Of a DNA stretch of 64,000 nucleotides, positions 42,201 to 53,099 are shown one piece after another; position 1 is the stretch's first letter; each line of letters opens with the position of its first letter. The notes beneath the pieces were generated by a model. That model was not told the DNA's origin, did not search any database, and worked only from the letters and a program-made list of their open reading frames with translations. Origin of the DNA: Lagopus muta (Eukaryota > Chordata > Aves > Galliformes > Phasianidae); contig NC_064438.1 of the NCBI RefSeq assembly GCF_023343835.1, positions 15,791,077-15,855,076 of the forward strand. Direction: 5' to 3'. A program made the position numbers and the translations under genes.

Positions 42201-43930
42201 CAAAAAGGCTTTAAGCAGATTTATGCTAGTGGGAGCTTCTCACCATTTTACCTATTTCAGAGGCACAGGGTAGCAGCAGGGAGATAAAGCAAAAGGGGTC
42301 AGGCACGATGCTGGGGCTCTCCCAGAAGATAACGGTGCCAGGGAGGTGGGGGGGATTCCTGGCATTCCAGTCAGCACCAGTGGGATGAGCTTCCCTGCAC
42401 TGCAAGGAGCTGGCAGCCCTCTCCTCAGCACCACCAGATAAGCAGGGCGAGAATGCTTGGGGATGCTTTGCACTCAGCAACTCCTGATAAAAGGCACACA
42501 ACCTCTCCCCATGCTAAAAAAAAAAAAAAAGAGAAAGCTGCATTTTTTGTCACACGAGGAGCATGACCATGCAGGGCTACACTTAAAGAGGGAAAGCTGG
42601 AAGGTACCTTTAACACCACTGCTCTGCATTTGCAGGCCAGCTGCCTTCTCAGAGCATCCCCTGGAGCCTGACTTGGCTCAGAGCGAGCAGCAGCCAAAGC
42701 TCCCTCCCTCCTCTTTGCACCCCTTCTAAGTCCCATCCATGAGAAATCCCAACAGACGATGCCATTGTGATGCACCTGTTCTGCTCCAGCAGTGCCATCC
42801 CCAGGCTCCCTTTGGGGCTTTTAGCATTCAATGCAAAGCATGGTGACAGGGCAGAGTTGGTTTGCCTGCCCACAGCGTGCTTCAAGTGAAGTTACAAAAC
42901 AACCTGCTGAGTGCCACTGGAGTTCACAGAAGGCATCAGAAGTATGCAGCAAGGAGCCCAGCGCTTATCTAGCCCTGCGCCTGAGGAATGCAACCCCTCT
43001 CCACGCCCTGGGGGACCTGGAGCCATCTCTGCCTTTCTTTCCCTTAGAGGAGAGTGGAGACTTGCACACTTGGTGCACGCACTGACACCCCAAACGTGCA
43101 CAGCTGAGAGCTCGAAGCCACAGCAGCTGCTTTACCCGACGCTGTTCCTCTGCAGTGCCGCTCCTCGGAGCGGGTTTTCAGCGTGCTGTGCTGGTGGCAC
43201 AGGGGCTGGGGACAGCAGAAACACCCCGACGCTCCCGTCCCCCAGCTCCAGCTGCTCAGCACACTCTGCCACAACGAGCACAGGTCCTCGGCTCCTTTCC
43301 AGATGCCGGTTTCCACGGCCCCAACAGCAGATCGCGGCCTCCCCGCCTCTCTGAGCTGCGAGGCTGACCTCGCCGAGCGCTTATTTCACTCCACAGCCCC
43401 AAAATAATGGGATTAGAGCCTTCCCGAGCCAGCCCCTTCAAGCTGAAAAATCAACCAAAATAGCTGCAGTTGCTCTGGAAACTGCTCCCAACTTATTTCG
43501 GGGCAGACCGCGGCCAGCACCACCTGCACCGGCGGGCCGGGGAGGCAACGTGGAAAAAGAGGTGAGGCAGGAGGGCCCCGCTCCCCACTCTACCCCCCCA
43601 GTATCGGAGACCCCACGGGGCTGCCGGCGGCCCCGGCGCAGCTGTAGCTGTAACTGCAGCAGAAGGGCTCCGCCGCCCTTCCCTGGGCTCGGCCGGCTGC
43701 GGACGCGGGCCGCGCCGCCGGCCGTGCCGCGGGGCAGCCAGCGGCTCCCCGTGAGCTCCCCGGCCGCAGCGGAACGGAGCGACCCCAACGCGCACTCACC
43801 TGCCGCCGCTGCTCCTCCCGCGGCCCCGCTCCGCAGCGCAGAGCCGCCGCAGCCCCGCAGCCCCGCCGCGCCCCGGCCCCGCCTCTCGGGAGGCCCCGCC
43901 CCGCCCCTCGCCCAGGTGAGCCCCGCCCCT
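26990..43930 (-). CDS. RASSF7: RASSF7 gene (Ras association domain family member 7)
   Basis: RASSF7 is an N-terminal RASSF protein: a Ras-association domain at the start, a coiled coil, and no SARAH domain. Family members act at centrosomes and in mitosis, and restrain JNK signalling through MKK7 (family knowledge). Three coding exons are clear: 30773-30671, 29530-28626 and 27280 downward. They give [20 protein letters not shown] and onward, the RA domain at residues 1 to about 85, a proline/charged linker, and a coiled coil to about residue 370 ending in [20 protein letters not shown]. If exon 4 is not spliced again, the stop is TAG at 26992-26990 and the protein has 432 residues; human RASSF7 has about 373. 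A GAG|GTCAGC at 27112 may instead splice to a further exon. The first exon is probably non-coding, at 43800. PHRF1 lies downstream on the same strand, as in mammals. Confidence 0.95.
27570..27787 (+). repeat. CR1 LINE 3' fragment
   Basis: It starts TTAGGTTGGATATAAGGAAA, continues through CATCCCTGGAGATATTCAAG, and ends AATGATTCTGTGATTCTA. It lies in the RASSF7 intron between exons 4 and 3, antisense to the gene. Confidence 0.93.
28626..29530 (-). CDS. RASSF7: RASSF7 exon 3, rest of the RA domain and the coiled coil
   Basis: The acceptor CACCTGCAG|GTCAGACAGG is at 29531/29530 and the donor CCTGCAG|GTAGG at 28626/28625. The 905-base exon codes for residues 35-336. [20 protein letters not shown] finishes the RA domain, ending [12 protein letters not shown] near residue 83. 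A linker with [12 protein letters not shown] follows, then long Glu/Arg/Leu-rich coiled coil (for example [20 protein letters not shown] and [20 protein letters not shown]). It ends in phase 0 at EEAERSLQ. Confidence 0.96.
29700..29848 (+). repeat. CR1 LINE tail fragments (two short pieces)
   Basis: A degenerate tail at about 29718-29750 (AATGGTCTTTTCCAATCTTA) is followed by a clearer one at 29765-29848 (AGGTCCCTTCCAACCCAAGC, TATTCTATGATTCTA). Both are in RASSF7 intron 2. Confidence 0.75.
30671..30824 (-). CDS. RASSF7: RASSF7 exon 2, start codon and first part of the RA domain
   Basis: The acceptor CTCCTGCAG|GGACCC is at 30825/30824 and the donor CCATAG|GTGAGC at 30671/30670. The ATG is at 30773-30771 (GGGGATGGAG). 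It opens [20 protein letters not shown], then [14 protein letters not shown], nearly identical to human RASSF7. 34 codons plus one base are coded; the 51 bases before the ATG are 5' UTR. Confidence 0.96.
31545..31627 (+). repeat. CR1 LINE tail fragment
   Basis: GACCTTAGAGGTCTTTGCCA followed by AACAATTCTATGACTAA is a diverged CR1 3' end. Confidence 0.75.
33740..33762. repeat. A-homopolymer tract
   Basis: About 22 consecutive A bases in RASSF7 intron 1, not attached to a recognisable retroposed gene copy. Confidence 0.9.
33925..34172 (-). repeat. CR1 LINE 3' fragment
   Basis: In reverse orientation: AGAATCATTAAGGTTGGAAA at the start, ACCTCCAGGGATGGTGACTC in the middle, TAATATCCAAGCTGAACCTC near the end. 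Confidence 0.95.
37225..37250. repeat. (CAAA)n short tandem repeat
   Basis: Five to six CAAA units (ACAAACAAACAAACAAACA) in RASSF7 intron 1. Confidence 0.85.
37905..38075 (-). repeat. CR1 LINE fragment
   Basis: In reverse orientation: ACCTCCAGGGATGGTGTTTC and CTAATATCCAACCTGAACCT are the familiar CR1 internal blocks. The extreme 3' tail is missing. Confidence 0.9.
40074..40312 (-). repeat. CR1 LINE 3' fragment
   Basis: In reverse orientation: TCAGAATCACAGAACAGCCT, then GTTGGAAGGGACCCACAAGA and ATCGAGTCCAACCCCC, continuing to CCTAACACTCGACCTGACCC. Confidence 0.93.
41405..41506 (+). repeat. CR1 LINE tail fragment
   Basis: GGTTGGACTCAGTGATCTTG followed by AAGGTCTTTTCCAACCTTCA and TGATTCTATGACTC. 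Confidence 0.92.
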
Positions 43931-43985
43931 CCCCCCGCGCACCCTCTGCCTCCGGGTCTCCGATTGTGGCCCTGTCCATCCATCT
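43480..43985. promoter_or_regulatory. CpG island, probable RASSF7 promoter
   Basis: A block of high GC and CpG content stands out from the CR1-rich flanks. It contains CCCCGCCCC/GGGGCGGGG boxes near 43900-43930 and no TATA box. It lies just upstream of the candidate RASSF7 exon 1. A divergent plus-strand transcript is possible, but I see no exon to support one. Confidence 0.65.
43800..43930 (-). other. RASSF7: Probable RASSF7 exon 1 (5' UTR, non-coding)
   Basis: Within a CpG island, the minus strand has GGCGGCAG|GTGAGTG at 43800/43799, a consensus donor. The next RASSF7 exon begins with an acceptor and holds the start codon, so a non-coding first exon is needed upstream. This is the only CpG-island donor on the right strand. 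The outer end is approximate, and the link to exon 2 over 13 kb is inferred. Confidence 0.6.
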
Positions 43986-44019
43986 ATTTGTTTATGTGTT
44001 TTGAATCGCAATAACATCG

Positions 44020-44255
44020 CGTCAGGCTCCTGGCTGGAAGGGACCCCTGTGCATCCCCAGTCCAGCGCCCTGCTAAAGCAGCTTCCCTACAGCAAGCTGC
44101 AAAGGAAAGCATCCAAGCGGGTCTTGAATATGTCCAGAGTAGGACACCCCACAACCTCTGAGGGCAGCCCGTTCCAGTGCTCTCACAGCCACCCTCACAG
44201 CGAAGAAGCTATTCCTCATGTCCAAATGGAAAGCTTCGTCAAAGCAATGAAACCC
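44020..44255 (-). repeat. CR1 LINE fragment (older subfamily)
   Basis: In reverse orientation: CTGGAAGGGACCCCTGTGCA, CAGCGCCCTGCTAAAGCAGC, GGGTCTTGAATATGTCCAGA, and GAAGAAGCTATTCCTCATGT. This form is more diverged and lies just upstream of the RASSF7 CpG island. Confidence 0.85.
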
Positions 44256-44640
44256 TCTTGTGAGGATCGGGATCTGCCACGGGGCTGCCACCGGCTGCTG
44301 GGACCTGAAGAGGGAGCCTGCAACAGCTGGGGTGAGAGCACTGCAGGACGCTGTTTTGGCTGCTCGGGAGCTTTAAGCACACGCTAAGGAGGAAGCATGC
44401 CGGGTGAGAGACGGGTTGGACGGGTTTGGAGAAAGAAAGGTGCCTGCTGACACCCTGGAGGCTTTGGAAGAGCACAGGGCCCCGCTCAGCCACTCACCTG
44501 CGTGCTCCTCGCCTCACCAAAAGCAGCGAGCGGCTGGGGGAGAAGAGGGGGAGATGGCCTCCTGCAGCATGCTGATGGACACCTTCGGGTGGCCCCCCAC
44601 TCCTCACAGGGCCTGCAGGGCCATGCAAGCATTTGCTTTG

Positions 44641-44895
44641 TAGCATCACAGGACTGTTAAGGTTGGAAAAGACCGCTAAGGTCATCTAGTCCGACTGCTG
44701 GCCCACCCACACCATGCCCATTGAGCTGTGTCCCTCAGTGCCTTATCAACACCTCCAGGGACGGTGGCTCCACCACCTCCTCAAGCAGCCTGTGCCAGTT
44801 CCTCACCCCCTATTTCAGAGAAGAAATTTTTCCAGATATCCAACCCAAACCTCCCCTGGTGCAACTTAAGGCCATTACCTCCCATCCTGCTGCTG
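44641..44895 (-). repeat. CR1 LINE 3' fragment
   Basis: In reverse orientation: ACAGGACTGTTAAGGTTGGA, ACACCTCCAGGGACGGTGGC and CCAGATATCCAACCCAAACC. Confidence 0.94.
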
Positions 44896-47800
44896 TAATG
44901 CAATGAGTGCTACCCTACACTTGCTGGAATAATCCCCACCTCGTGTGGGACTCACCAGGCTTAGGACATCCTTAACTGCTCAGCTCTCTGCACTGAAGCT
45001 GCTGGGACTGGTATGTGATGCAATACATAAGTATGTGGTTGTCACTCGGCAGCTTTAATTGTTTTCCTTTTTTTTTTTTTTTAAATGGAGTTTTCTGTTG
45101 TTCTGACATATTCCTCATAATTATTATCTCCTACAATCAGATAATGCAGCTGGCACTTTGTAACACGGGCCATGCCCTGGAGAGCTCATGGTGCAGAAGG
45201 AACAAGGATTCATATAGGAAAACAGCAAAAGCTGTTCTTGGGAGATACATATCTTATTTATTAGCTTGGATACTCTTCCCAGATCCTTATCAGACACAAG
45301 GTTCCCTTGCCATGAGTTAGGACTGTTGCCTTTCCCTGCCTTGTAATAAAAAGATTCACAGTTTGAAATCTTTTTACCTTCACCACCTTGTAAAGAGATT
45401 GAAAATCTCTGGAAAGGTAAAGCTATGGCTGGAAAAAACAAACAGACATCTCATACTGCACTTCCAAGTTGAAGTGACACTGCAATCCGCCACAGATAAA
45501 GGTGCTCAGATCTTCCAGCTCCTTGTGGACCAGAGAAACCCTGGAACCCCTGACATTAACCCCATGCTGATCTATTCTTAAAGCTGAGACGCTGGTGGCG
45601 CCGGGGCCATAGGCAGAGATGGACCCTGAAATAACAATATTGGGTTCATGCTCGTCTCTTCTTCTCTGGGTTTTCTTCTCAGGTAGGAACCTCACAAAAA
45701 AAAAAAAGAGAGGAATCTTTCTGAGCAGACATGATTAGAGACCAGCAATGAGATTTCATTGTAAACCTGAGAAAATGGCTTCTCTGAGCTACTTAGCCCC
45801 ATTGGAAGCCAAAATCTCATGGGTCTTTATGGAACCAGAAGCTATTGCTTTGCAAAATGCTGCTGAGACACGCAGCAGGTTATGTAGAAAAAATGCACCT
45901 TAGGGTTTTGGAAAGTTACATACTCATTGTACACTGAACAGCCACGCTGCCTTCAGAAGTGCAGAGCTATCTCAGCATCCTGAGCAGCTGAATTGTAATC
46001 AAGCAGTCCTTTGGTTTCTCTGACGGCTTTCCTGTTGTGGAAGAGGTGGTAACTTTACCCAAGTTTCCCCAAAGAAAATGATGCTGTTGGGCTGATACGC
46101 TCAGTAGTGCAGCCACAAGTGTCCTTGTACGAAGGCTTGCTAAAGAACAGAATATGTTTGCACAAAACCAAACCCATAAATACAAATGGATCTGGCCCAG
46201 CCTGCAGAAGGGCACGTTTCCCCAGCAAAAGGCCTTCCTTCTCAGGTAAATACACCTCCCCTGAAATCCCAGCAGTTCCAGGGGAGCCCTACAAGGGAAC
46301 AGCTTTCCCTGCAGAGTGTCAGTGCCACATGGCACACTGACTTGCTCTTTCAGCAGAGCCCCCTTAGCTTGAAAGCTGTAACTTAAAGCCGAAGGGAGGA
46401 CAGTGACCGTGGATGTGGTCATAAATAAACCATGGCCTATAATTGTGTGACAGGCTATCCTAAAGGCAGGCAGGGCATGCCTGGGAAATACAGCTTGGGT
46501 ACTTTGTGCTTTGGGGTCGCTCGTGTTTTGGGCCAGGCTGTGCCCTCCTACGGAAACCTTTGCAGATATCTGTGGCATTCTTACCAGCCTGGAAGGCTCT
46601 GAGCTCACGAGACCTGTCTGAAAACCCAGCGATGTCTCAGTGCAAAAGAAAGACAATTCATTTTCTGCTTCCTGCTTTAGGGAGTAAAGGGTGAATGAAT
46701 AGCAGGATTTACAAGGCTGGGACTGAACACAACCCCCCTCAACCACTTCCCGTTTTCCCTCATGTTGCTCACCCTGTGAATTGCCCATTGGCCCTTTCAG
46801 ACACAGAGTACTCATAGGATGGACTTCAGGAAAGTTTGGAGTGTGTGAAGTTTCTTCAGGTTTCTTTAGAAGGCTTTGAAACTGCTGTTATTTTTCTCCC
46901 AAGGATTTTATTATGTAATGGTGCTTTTTTTTTTTTTTTGCTGAGAGACAAGATGCTGCCTTGAGTGTAACAAAAGGGCCTGCCTGGAAGAATTTTTTTG
47001 CTCTGTTTCTAGGACAACAAGAGGAATGAAAAGTAAAGATACCACAGCATCACAGTGGAGCTGAAATGGGGTTTGGAGCTGCAGAGCTTTGCAGTGCACC
47101 ACGAACCATATCCCACTCTTCCCACCTCAGCCCTGCTTGCTTGGCTCAGGACTGCCAGGGCAGCACCTGCCTCCCTCCAGAAGGCTGGCCTTTCTCCCTT
47201 AAGAACAAGCCTCCTGCAACGTGATACGTCTCCCAGCCTGCTTCATTCCATGAAGTACTCATTCTGCTTTTGCAGCCATCCTGGAAATCTGCTGAGCTCT
47301 TGTCTTCTGCAACTGTAATAGGGATGGAGATGCTCAACAGCAGCCTGCAGGATTGCAGCACTCCAGACAGCAGCACTTATGGCTGTGGGGCTATACTGGT
47401 TTTCTGACGTATTTGGATTGTACCTTGTAGACATACAGCACTTTTCCAAAAGCAATAACAGCAGCTGCTGTGTCTGTGTGTGCCTATCTGCTTTCCACAC
47501 CGACAGCAGTGGGGGCAGTGAAGGGGATGATGTGCAAAGGATCTCACAAAAAGCAGTGCCCAGGAAACCCACAGCACAGGTGAATGGGAGCTGAGTGCAG
47601 AGGCAGTGCTGGGAAAAAGCAGGCGGTGGGATAACAGCCAGAGATGTCAGGGTCCCTCCTAGCACCATCCAGTAGAAACATGCTTTGTCTGCTGTCTAGC
47701 TCTTAGAAAATCTACTAGTAAAATTTGCATTCAAAGTGGAGGCAAATAGCTCAGAATGTGGATCGGTGCTCTCACAAAAGAAGCAGTAAATGTAGAAAGA

Positions 47801-50574
47801 AGTGAGGCTGGTAGGCTGCAGCTCCTGATTTCCCATCCAGCTGAGGGGTACGGTCCCTGTGTACAGCTGAGGGCGAGCAGTGCCAGCATCTCTTACCCCT
47901 GTCCCCATGTATCACTGCATGAGTGAGCTGAGCCGCATGACACTGGGAACAGCAGAAGAGAAGGCCAAGAAAACGGTGAGTAGAAAGGAAGAGACAGAAA
48001 ACAAGAGGGAGAAACAGAAAGGAGAAAGGGCAGTGGTGTCAGGAGGTAAGCTGGGGGAGAAAGGATGCACACAGCACATCCAATGGGCTTCTATTTCCCG
48101 TCCAGGTGCTGGATAGGATTCTCAATATCTGCCTTCGTGTAGGAAATAGCCCCATTAATTATGTCGTTGAGCATGGGAATGCAGCAGCTCCTTGCCTCCC
48201 CGCTTCTAGGGGAGCCTGCGACCCGAGCAGTTCGGGTTTCCCAAGCATTTAGCAGTGTGGTCATGCTAATTTAGTGAGGGGCTTTCAAAGCCTTGCCGGG
48301 AAACCTTCCCTCCTTCCCAGAGGCATTGAAAGTTTTGACCTTCTGACCCCCTTTTTACTAGGAGGTTCAAAAGCAGCAGTGCAGCTGTTAAAGTTTTTCT
48401 TCATGCCTCAGTGATTCTCTGCTGGGGACAGGGCCACTGTTTATCCAGCCTGACCTCCCTTCTCAGCGCCCGCGATGTCTCTTTCTTGCAGTGCTGCAGG
48501 CAGCACAGCCCTGGCTGCTTCCCTCTCTGGCCATTCATTCTCATTGGTGCACCGGTGCTCTATTACCCATTACAAATCCATCCCCTGCCGTGAGCTGGGT
48601 TTCCCAGCGCTGATCTGATTTGTCCATCAAGCTGCAGATTCATTTACATTTAATACACCGTGACTTGTCTATGAAACGCAACCCTCCTCCTGCTCTGATG
48701 CTGGGATCCCTTTGGCTTCCAAAAGTCAACAGTCTGCTCCTGGAAAAAAACTCCCGCTAGGCTGCTGTGGGGCCCCCCACACACAGCAGAGGTTTCACCC
48801 CAATTGTGTCTTGTTTCAGGATGGCAGCTCCTGTGTCACGTCCCCAAGGGCTGGTGGGCTCTGGCCTGGCTTGTTACTGCCCTATCTTGGGTATTGCTGT
48901 GCCAAAAGGGCTGGAGCCTGCTGCCAGATGGTCACAGTGCTGGGCAGGGGACAGTTAAGTTAGGATAGGATGCAAAGTGATACATGAGGAGGCAGAACAG
49001 GAACAGTCTGTGAACTTCTTCTGTTTGTGGGATTAACCACATCCACACTAGCAGATTAGGGTCATTAATTTAGCCATTAAAAAAGGGAGAGTCCCACTAT
49101 GAACAGTGACAGGTGCTTCACACAGGCAGGTGCTTGCCCAGTGATGGATGCTGAGAGATAACTATGGTCACCGTGGTGCAGACAGCTCCAGCACAGGGTG
49201 AGCCATCCCCCTCCCTGCTCCTTTCCTGCTGCTGGAAAACCACTCACAGTTTGAACGTGTTCAAGGATGAGAGCCTGGCCCACTGTGCTCCGTGCCCCTG
49301 CTCGGTCATTATCTCCTTATGTGAACTCAGCTTCCCGAGCTGCAAAATGGGGGTAATGTTTACTTTGCTTGCAGGGGTGTGGAGGAATTATTAATTAATG
49401 TTTATGAAGTGCTTTCAGATCTCTGAATGAGAAGGGTGAGATAGGCAGCAAGGAATCATGAGGCAGCTGCAAGGAGCTGTGATGAATTATTGTGATTAAA
49501 AGGTAAATTATTATTATTACTGCATCATAAGCAGATAGAGCCATCAGTCCTGGACAACCTGATCTCCAGCTCTGTTAACTTCTTTTTCCTCCTTCTTCCC
49601 AAGAGCAGTGCCTGCACAGCATTGCTGCAGCAACCACACAGCCTCTCTGTGATGCAGGACCTCAATCAGCAGAAGGCTGAGCACTGCCTTCAGAAGGGCT
49701 ATAATAACCCCATAAATAAATCAGATGAGGATGAGCCATCTGGCCCAGCTTCTGGTGAGGAAGAGAAGCGTGCTGCAACCGGCCATCAGCTGCTGCAGAG
49801 GGGCAGCTCCAACCTGCATGGCTGCCCAGAGCTTTCCTCTGCAGCAGCTAGGGCAGGCAAGAGGCCATTCCTTTGCACTGAACTATTTCCAGGAGCAGAC
49901 CCCTGTCCAGAGCAAACACACTGCAAACTGGCTCAGCCAGCTGCTTGAATGCCTGTTTCAGGTAAAGAAGCGTGAGTGCACAGAGGTGATCCTGACCTTT
50001 GTGAGTCTCACCTCACAACTGCACTGGGATAAATACTTGTGTTTGCGCCCCTAGCAAACATGAAACAAAAAGTGTTTGCTCAGAAAGGCTGAAATCACTG
50101 GCCAGACCTTGCACTGGAAATAGGTTAAGGTGCAGGGAGGCAGCTAGAGGCATGCAGGAACTCGAACCTATGCCTGCTTTCCCATGCTTTCTGCCCAGGT
50201 CAGACTTGGCCTGAAAGCAGTCTTTAGGTTGTTTAGCCATCTCTGCCTTCCCCAGCCCAGCTGCTTTGAAACCAAAGCAAATGTGACCTGATTTAGATCA
50301 GCTTGGGTAATGTGAACCCGGCCTTGCACCGGCAGGTTTTTCCTGTTCTGGCTTCCCTGCCTCTGTTTGCGCAGAGAGGGCACCCAAGCCTGCAGGAGCA
50401 GCTGGGGAGGAGCACGACTTCCACCCTTTGGGCCACCTTTTCCTGCTTTTTCCCAGCCCATTTGCTGCACCTCGGTGGCCACCTGTCAGTGTGCATTGAC
50501 ATAAATCCCTGTAAATAGCCACAGCCAGAGCCACATCTATGGGCCCCCCGTATCCTTGCAATGCTGGAAGTAGA

Positions 50575-50645
50575 AGCACAGAATCATTAAGGTTAGAAAA
50601 AACCTCTAAGATCATCAAGTCCAGTCATTGACCCATCACCACCAC
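50575..50645 (-). repeat. CR1 LINE tail fragment
   Basis: In reverse orientation: CACAGAATCATTAAGGTTAG and AAGATCATCAAGTCCAG; only the last 70 bases remain. Confidence 0.9.
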
Positions 50646-52897
50646 GGTGTGCTGGTGCAAGCAACCGGAGCATGCATGCAGACTTCAGTTCAACAGGACA
50701 ATCACGGGTGAGCTTGGACCCATCTTCTAATTTAGTCCTGGGCAGTGAGTTTTTAACTCTCCCATCTGTGACGTGAGAAGGAGAGTGTTTCCATTCACCT
50801 CCTTTGGCCAGTGGCTTGTTTATACTGGAAGGGCTGTCTCTTGTATAAGTACAATGAAGATAATAACTACCTTTAGCTACTTTAAGTCCTATAAGAGCCT
50901 CAGTGCAATTGCGGAATAAAATACGGAAATCCTAATACATAAGTAGTTAGAAAGGAGCAGAGATATTTTTTTCCCCATTCACTGACAAAGATTTGTGGTT
51001 TTTCTTTTAATTTTAAAGATAAATGGCTATCACCCTCACAGGACTGATTTCATATTTGCTATTGATTTTACATGAAGATACTTGTCAGGATACTTTATTG
51101 GCTCTCCACGTCCACAGTACTCGAGTAGGTCAGGTAATGTGTCTCAGTCAACAGGAATTCACGTGGAAAGCCAGGGATATAATAGATTTTATCACCTACA
51201 ATGCTGAGAATAAATGGTACCTGATGCCTACAGAGCATCCCTGTCTCCTTAACCCAAGGTTTTCTAGGAACTGCATAAATCAAGCAAACAAAGTCACTTT
51301 TCCATTTTGTATGTTACCAGCGTTCCTGAAATAGAAATACCATCCAACAGATGCACATTCAGCATGTATCTTCCTCTCTATTGGAAAGTGAATAAATTGG
51401 CTTTCACTTCTCTAATACCGAGCTCTTGGCAGTGTTTGAGCACAGCCACCCCCGGCACACGGCTGTAAGGCAGGCAGACCTAACAACAGGCAGCCTAAGT
51501 GAAAAGGAGGCTTTCGGCTGCCCGTGCTCACCTCAGTTTTCTACCCTGATTCACCTTTAGGATGAGGGTTATCTAAAGAAGTGGCAAGTGCAGACGGGGC
51601 TTTGCAAGGAGTCCATAATCTCACGAGCCCCAAAACACATTCAGGGATGTGAACAGGACATGCTGTGACAGCATCTCCCCTTGACATTGGCACCTCCAAA
51701 CAGCTCCCTGATGGCTCCTGCTCACCTCCCCTTAGCCCACAGGCAGGCAGACGCCTGGGAAATATGGCTGGCATTCAGAGAAAGCTGAAAATAACCCAAA
51801 CTTCAGCCAGGATGAAGCTGGGAGTGTGCTGCCCTCAATGAGGGACTCTCAGCCAGCTCCACGGGTGATGAAATATGCCTGTACCTAGGGCTAATCCAGC
51901 CCTCTGCAGCCATTCCGGGTCTTTCCCTTGCATTCAAGGGGCTCTGGAGCCTCTCCAAAAAGATGAGGGAACAAATGTAGCCCTGGCAACCCCACCAAGA
52001 GCAGGGAGGAACAAAGAGGACCCCCAGGGCTGAATTTGTTTCCATTTTAATCCTTATCTATACCAATCCCCACCATGCATGGAAAGAGGCTTCTCAGTTG
52101 TATACATTTGAATTGCTACAGGAGTTTTAAGTGATAAAATGCTTGGCCTATGTATTCAGAAGCAATTAGTGATTCAAAGCGGCCCCAGACAACTTGAAGA
52201 GGCCTGGTTTTCAAGAGGCTGATGCTGTGTCCTGGCTGCAAAGGAAAATGAAGATTTTTTTGGGGGGGAAAAAAAAAAGTATTGGGTGCTTGGAAATGTA
52301 TTTCAAGTCTTGGTTGGAAAAATAAAATTTTCCATCTTGCCTGTGCCAAAACAGGTGCCTGGCCAAGCAAACCTACTCCAGGTGCTCTTCAGAGTGTGCT
52401 GTGCATGCAAGAACTTATTTTAGGACAAGGTCACAAGTGCATGCAAAACACAGGGAGCAGCAGGCAACACAGAGACTGAGCAAAAGGCTGAAGGCACCTG
52501 ACAGAGCTGCTCCCAGGAGAGCCCCATCGCCCCACAGGCACAGCTTTGTGGGCATCTTGCTTCTCCTGGCACGTATGCGCACCGCCAGGTTTTACCTCCC
52601 ACTGCTGTGAAGGCGCATCAGAAGTGTGACCCAGAAACACTGCAAAAGCAGAGCACCTGCTATTTACTTCTTAAATCTCGCACTACGCTTTGGGGCTGTG
52701 CTTCTTTTGAAGGGTATGGTTGGTTCTCTCCTTCCAGTTAAGGCTTTTAGAGGTCCATTCTGGCTGACAGGTGGGTGTGAGACCACCAGGTCAGCACATG
52801 CCAGAGCTTCTACCCCCAGAATCAGGTATCAGAGAGCATCAGTGCAGCCTGCCCTCTGTAGAGCCTTTCTACCCTCAGGCTGATCAATAGTTCCTCC

Positions 52898-53099
52898 CAA
52901 CTTGGTTGGATGTTAGGAGAAAATCCTTTGCTCAGAGATTGGTGAGGCACTGGTACAGCTGCCCAGAGAGCCGTGGGTGCCCCATTCCTGGAGGTGCTCA
53001 AGGCCAGGCTGGATGGGGCCCTGGGCAGCCTGAGCTCTGCCCATGGAACTGGGTGGGCTGTAAGGTTCCTTCCAACCTAAAGCATTCTATGATTCTGTT
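52898..53099 (+). repeat. CR1 LINE 3' fragment
   Basis: TTGGTTGGATGTTAGGAGAA, GAGGTGCTCAAGGCCAGGCT, and the tail AAAGCATTCTATGATTCTG. Confidence 0.95.

Larger units (their letters stand above)
30825..43799 (-). other. RASSF7: RASSF7 intron 1 (about 13 kb), inferred
   Basis: This is the span between the probable first exon and exon 2. It carries several CR1 fragments in both orientations, an A run of about 22 bases at 33740, and a short (CAAA)n array near 37229-37249. There are AT-rich segments with many TAAT/ATTA motifs near 39310-39560. Open frames on both strands lack recognisable domains. Confidence 0.5.
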
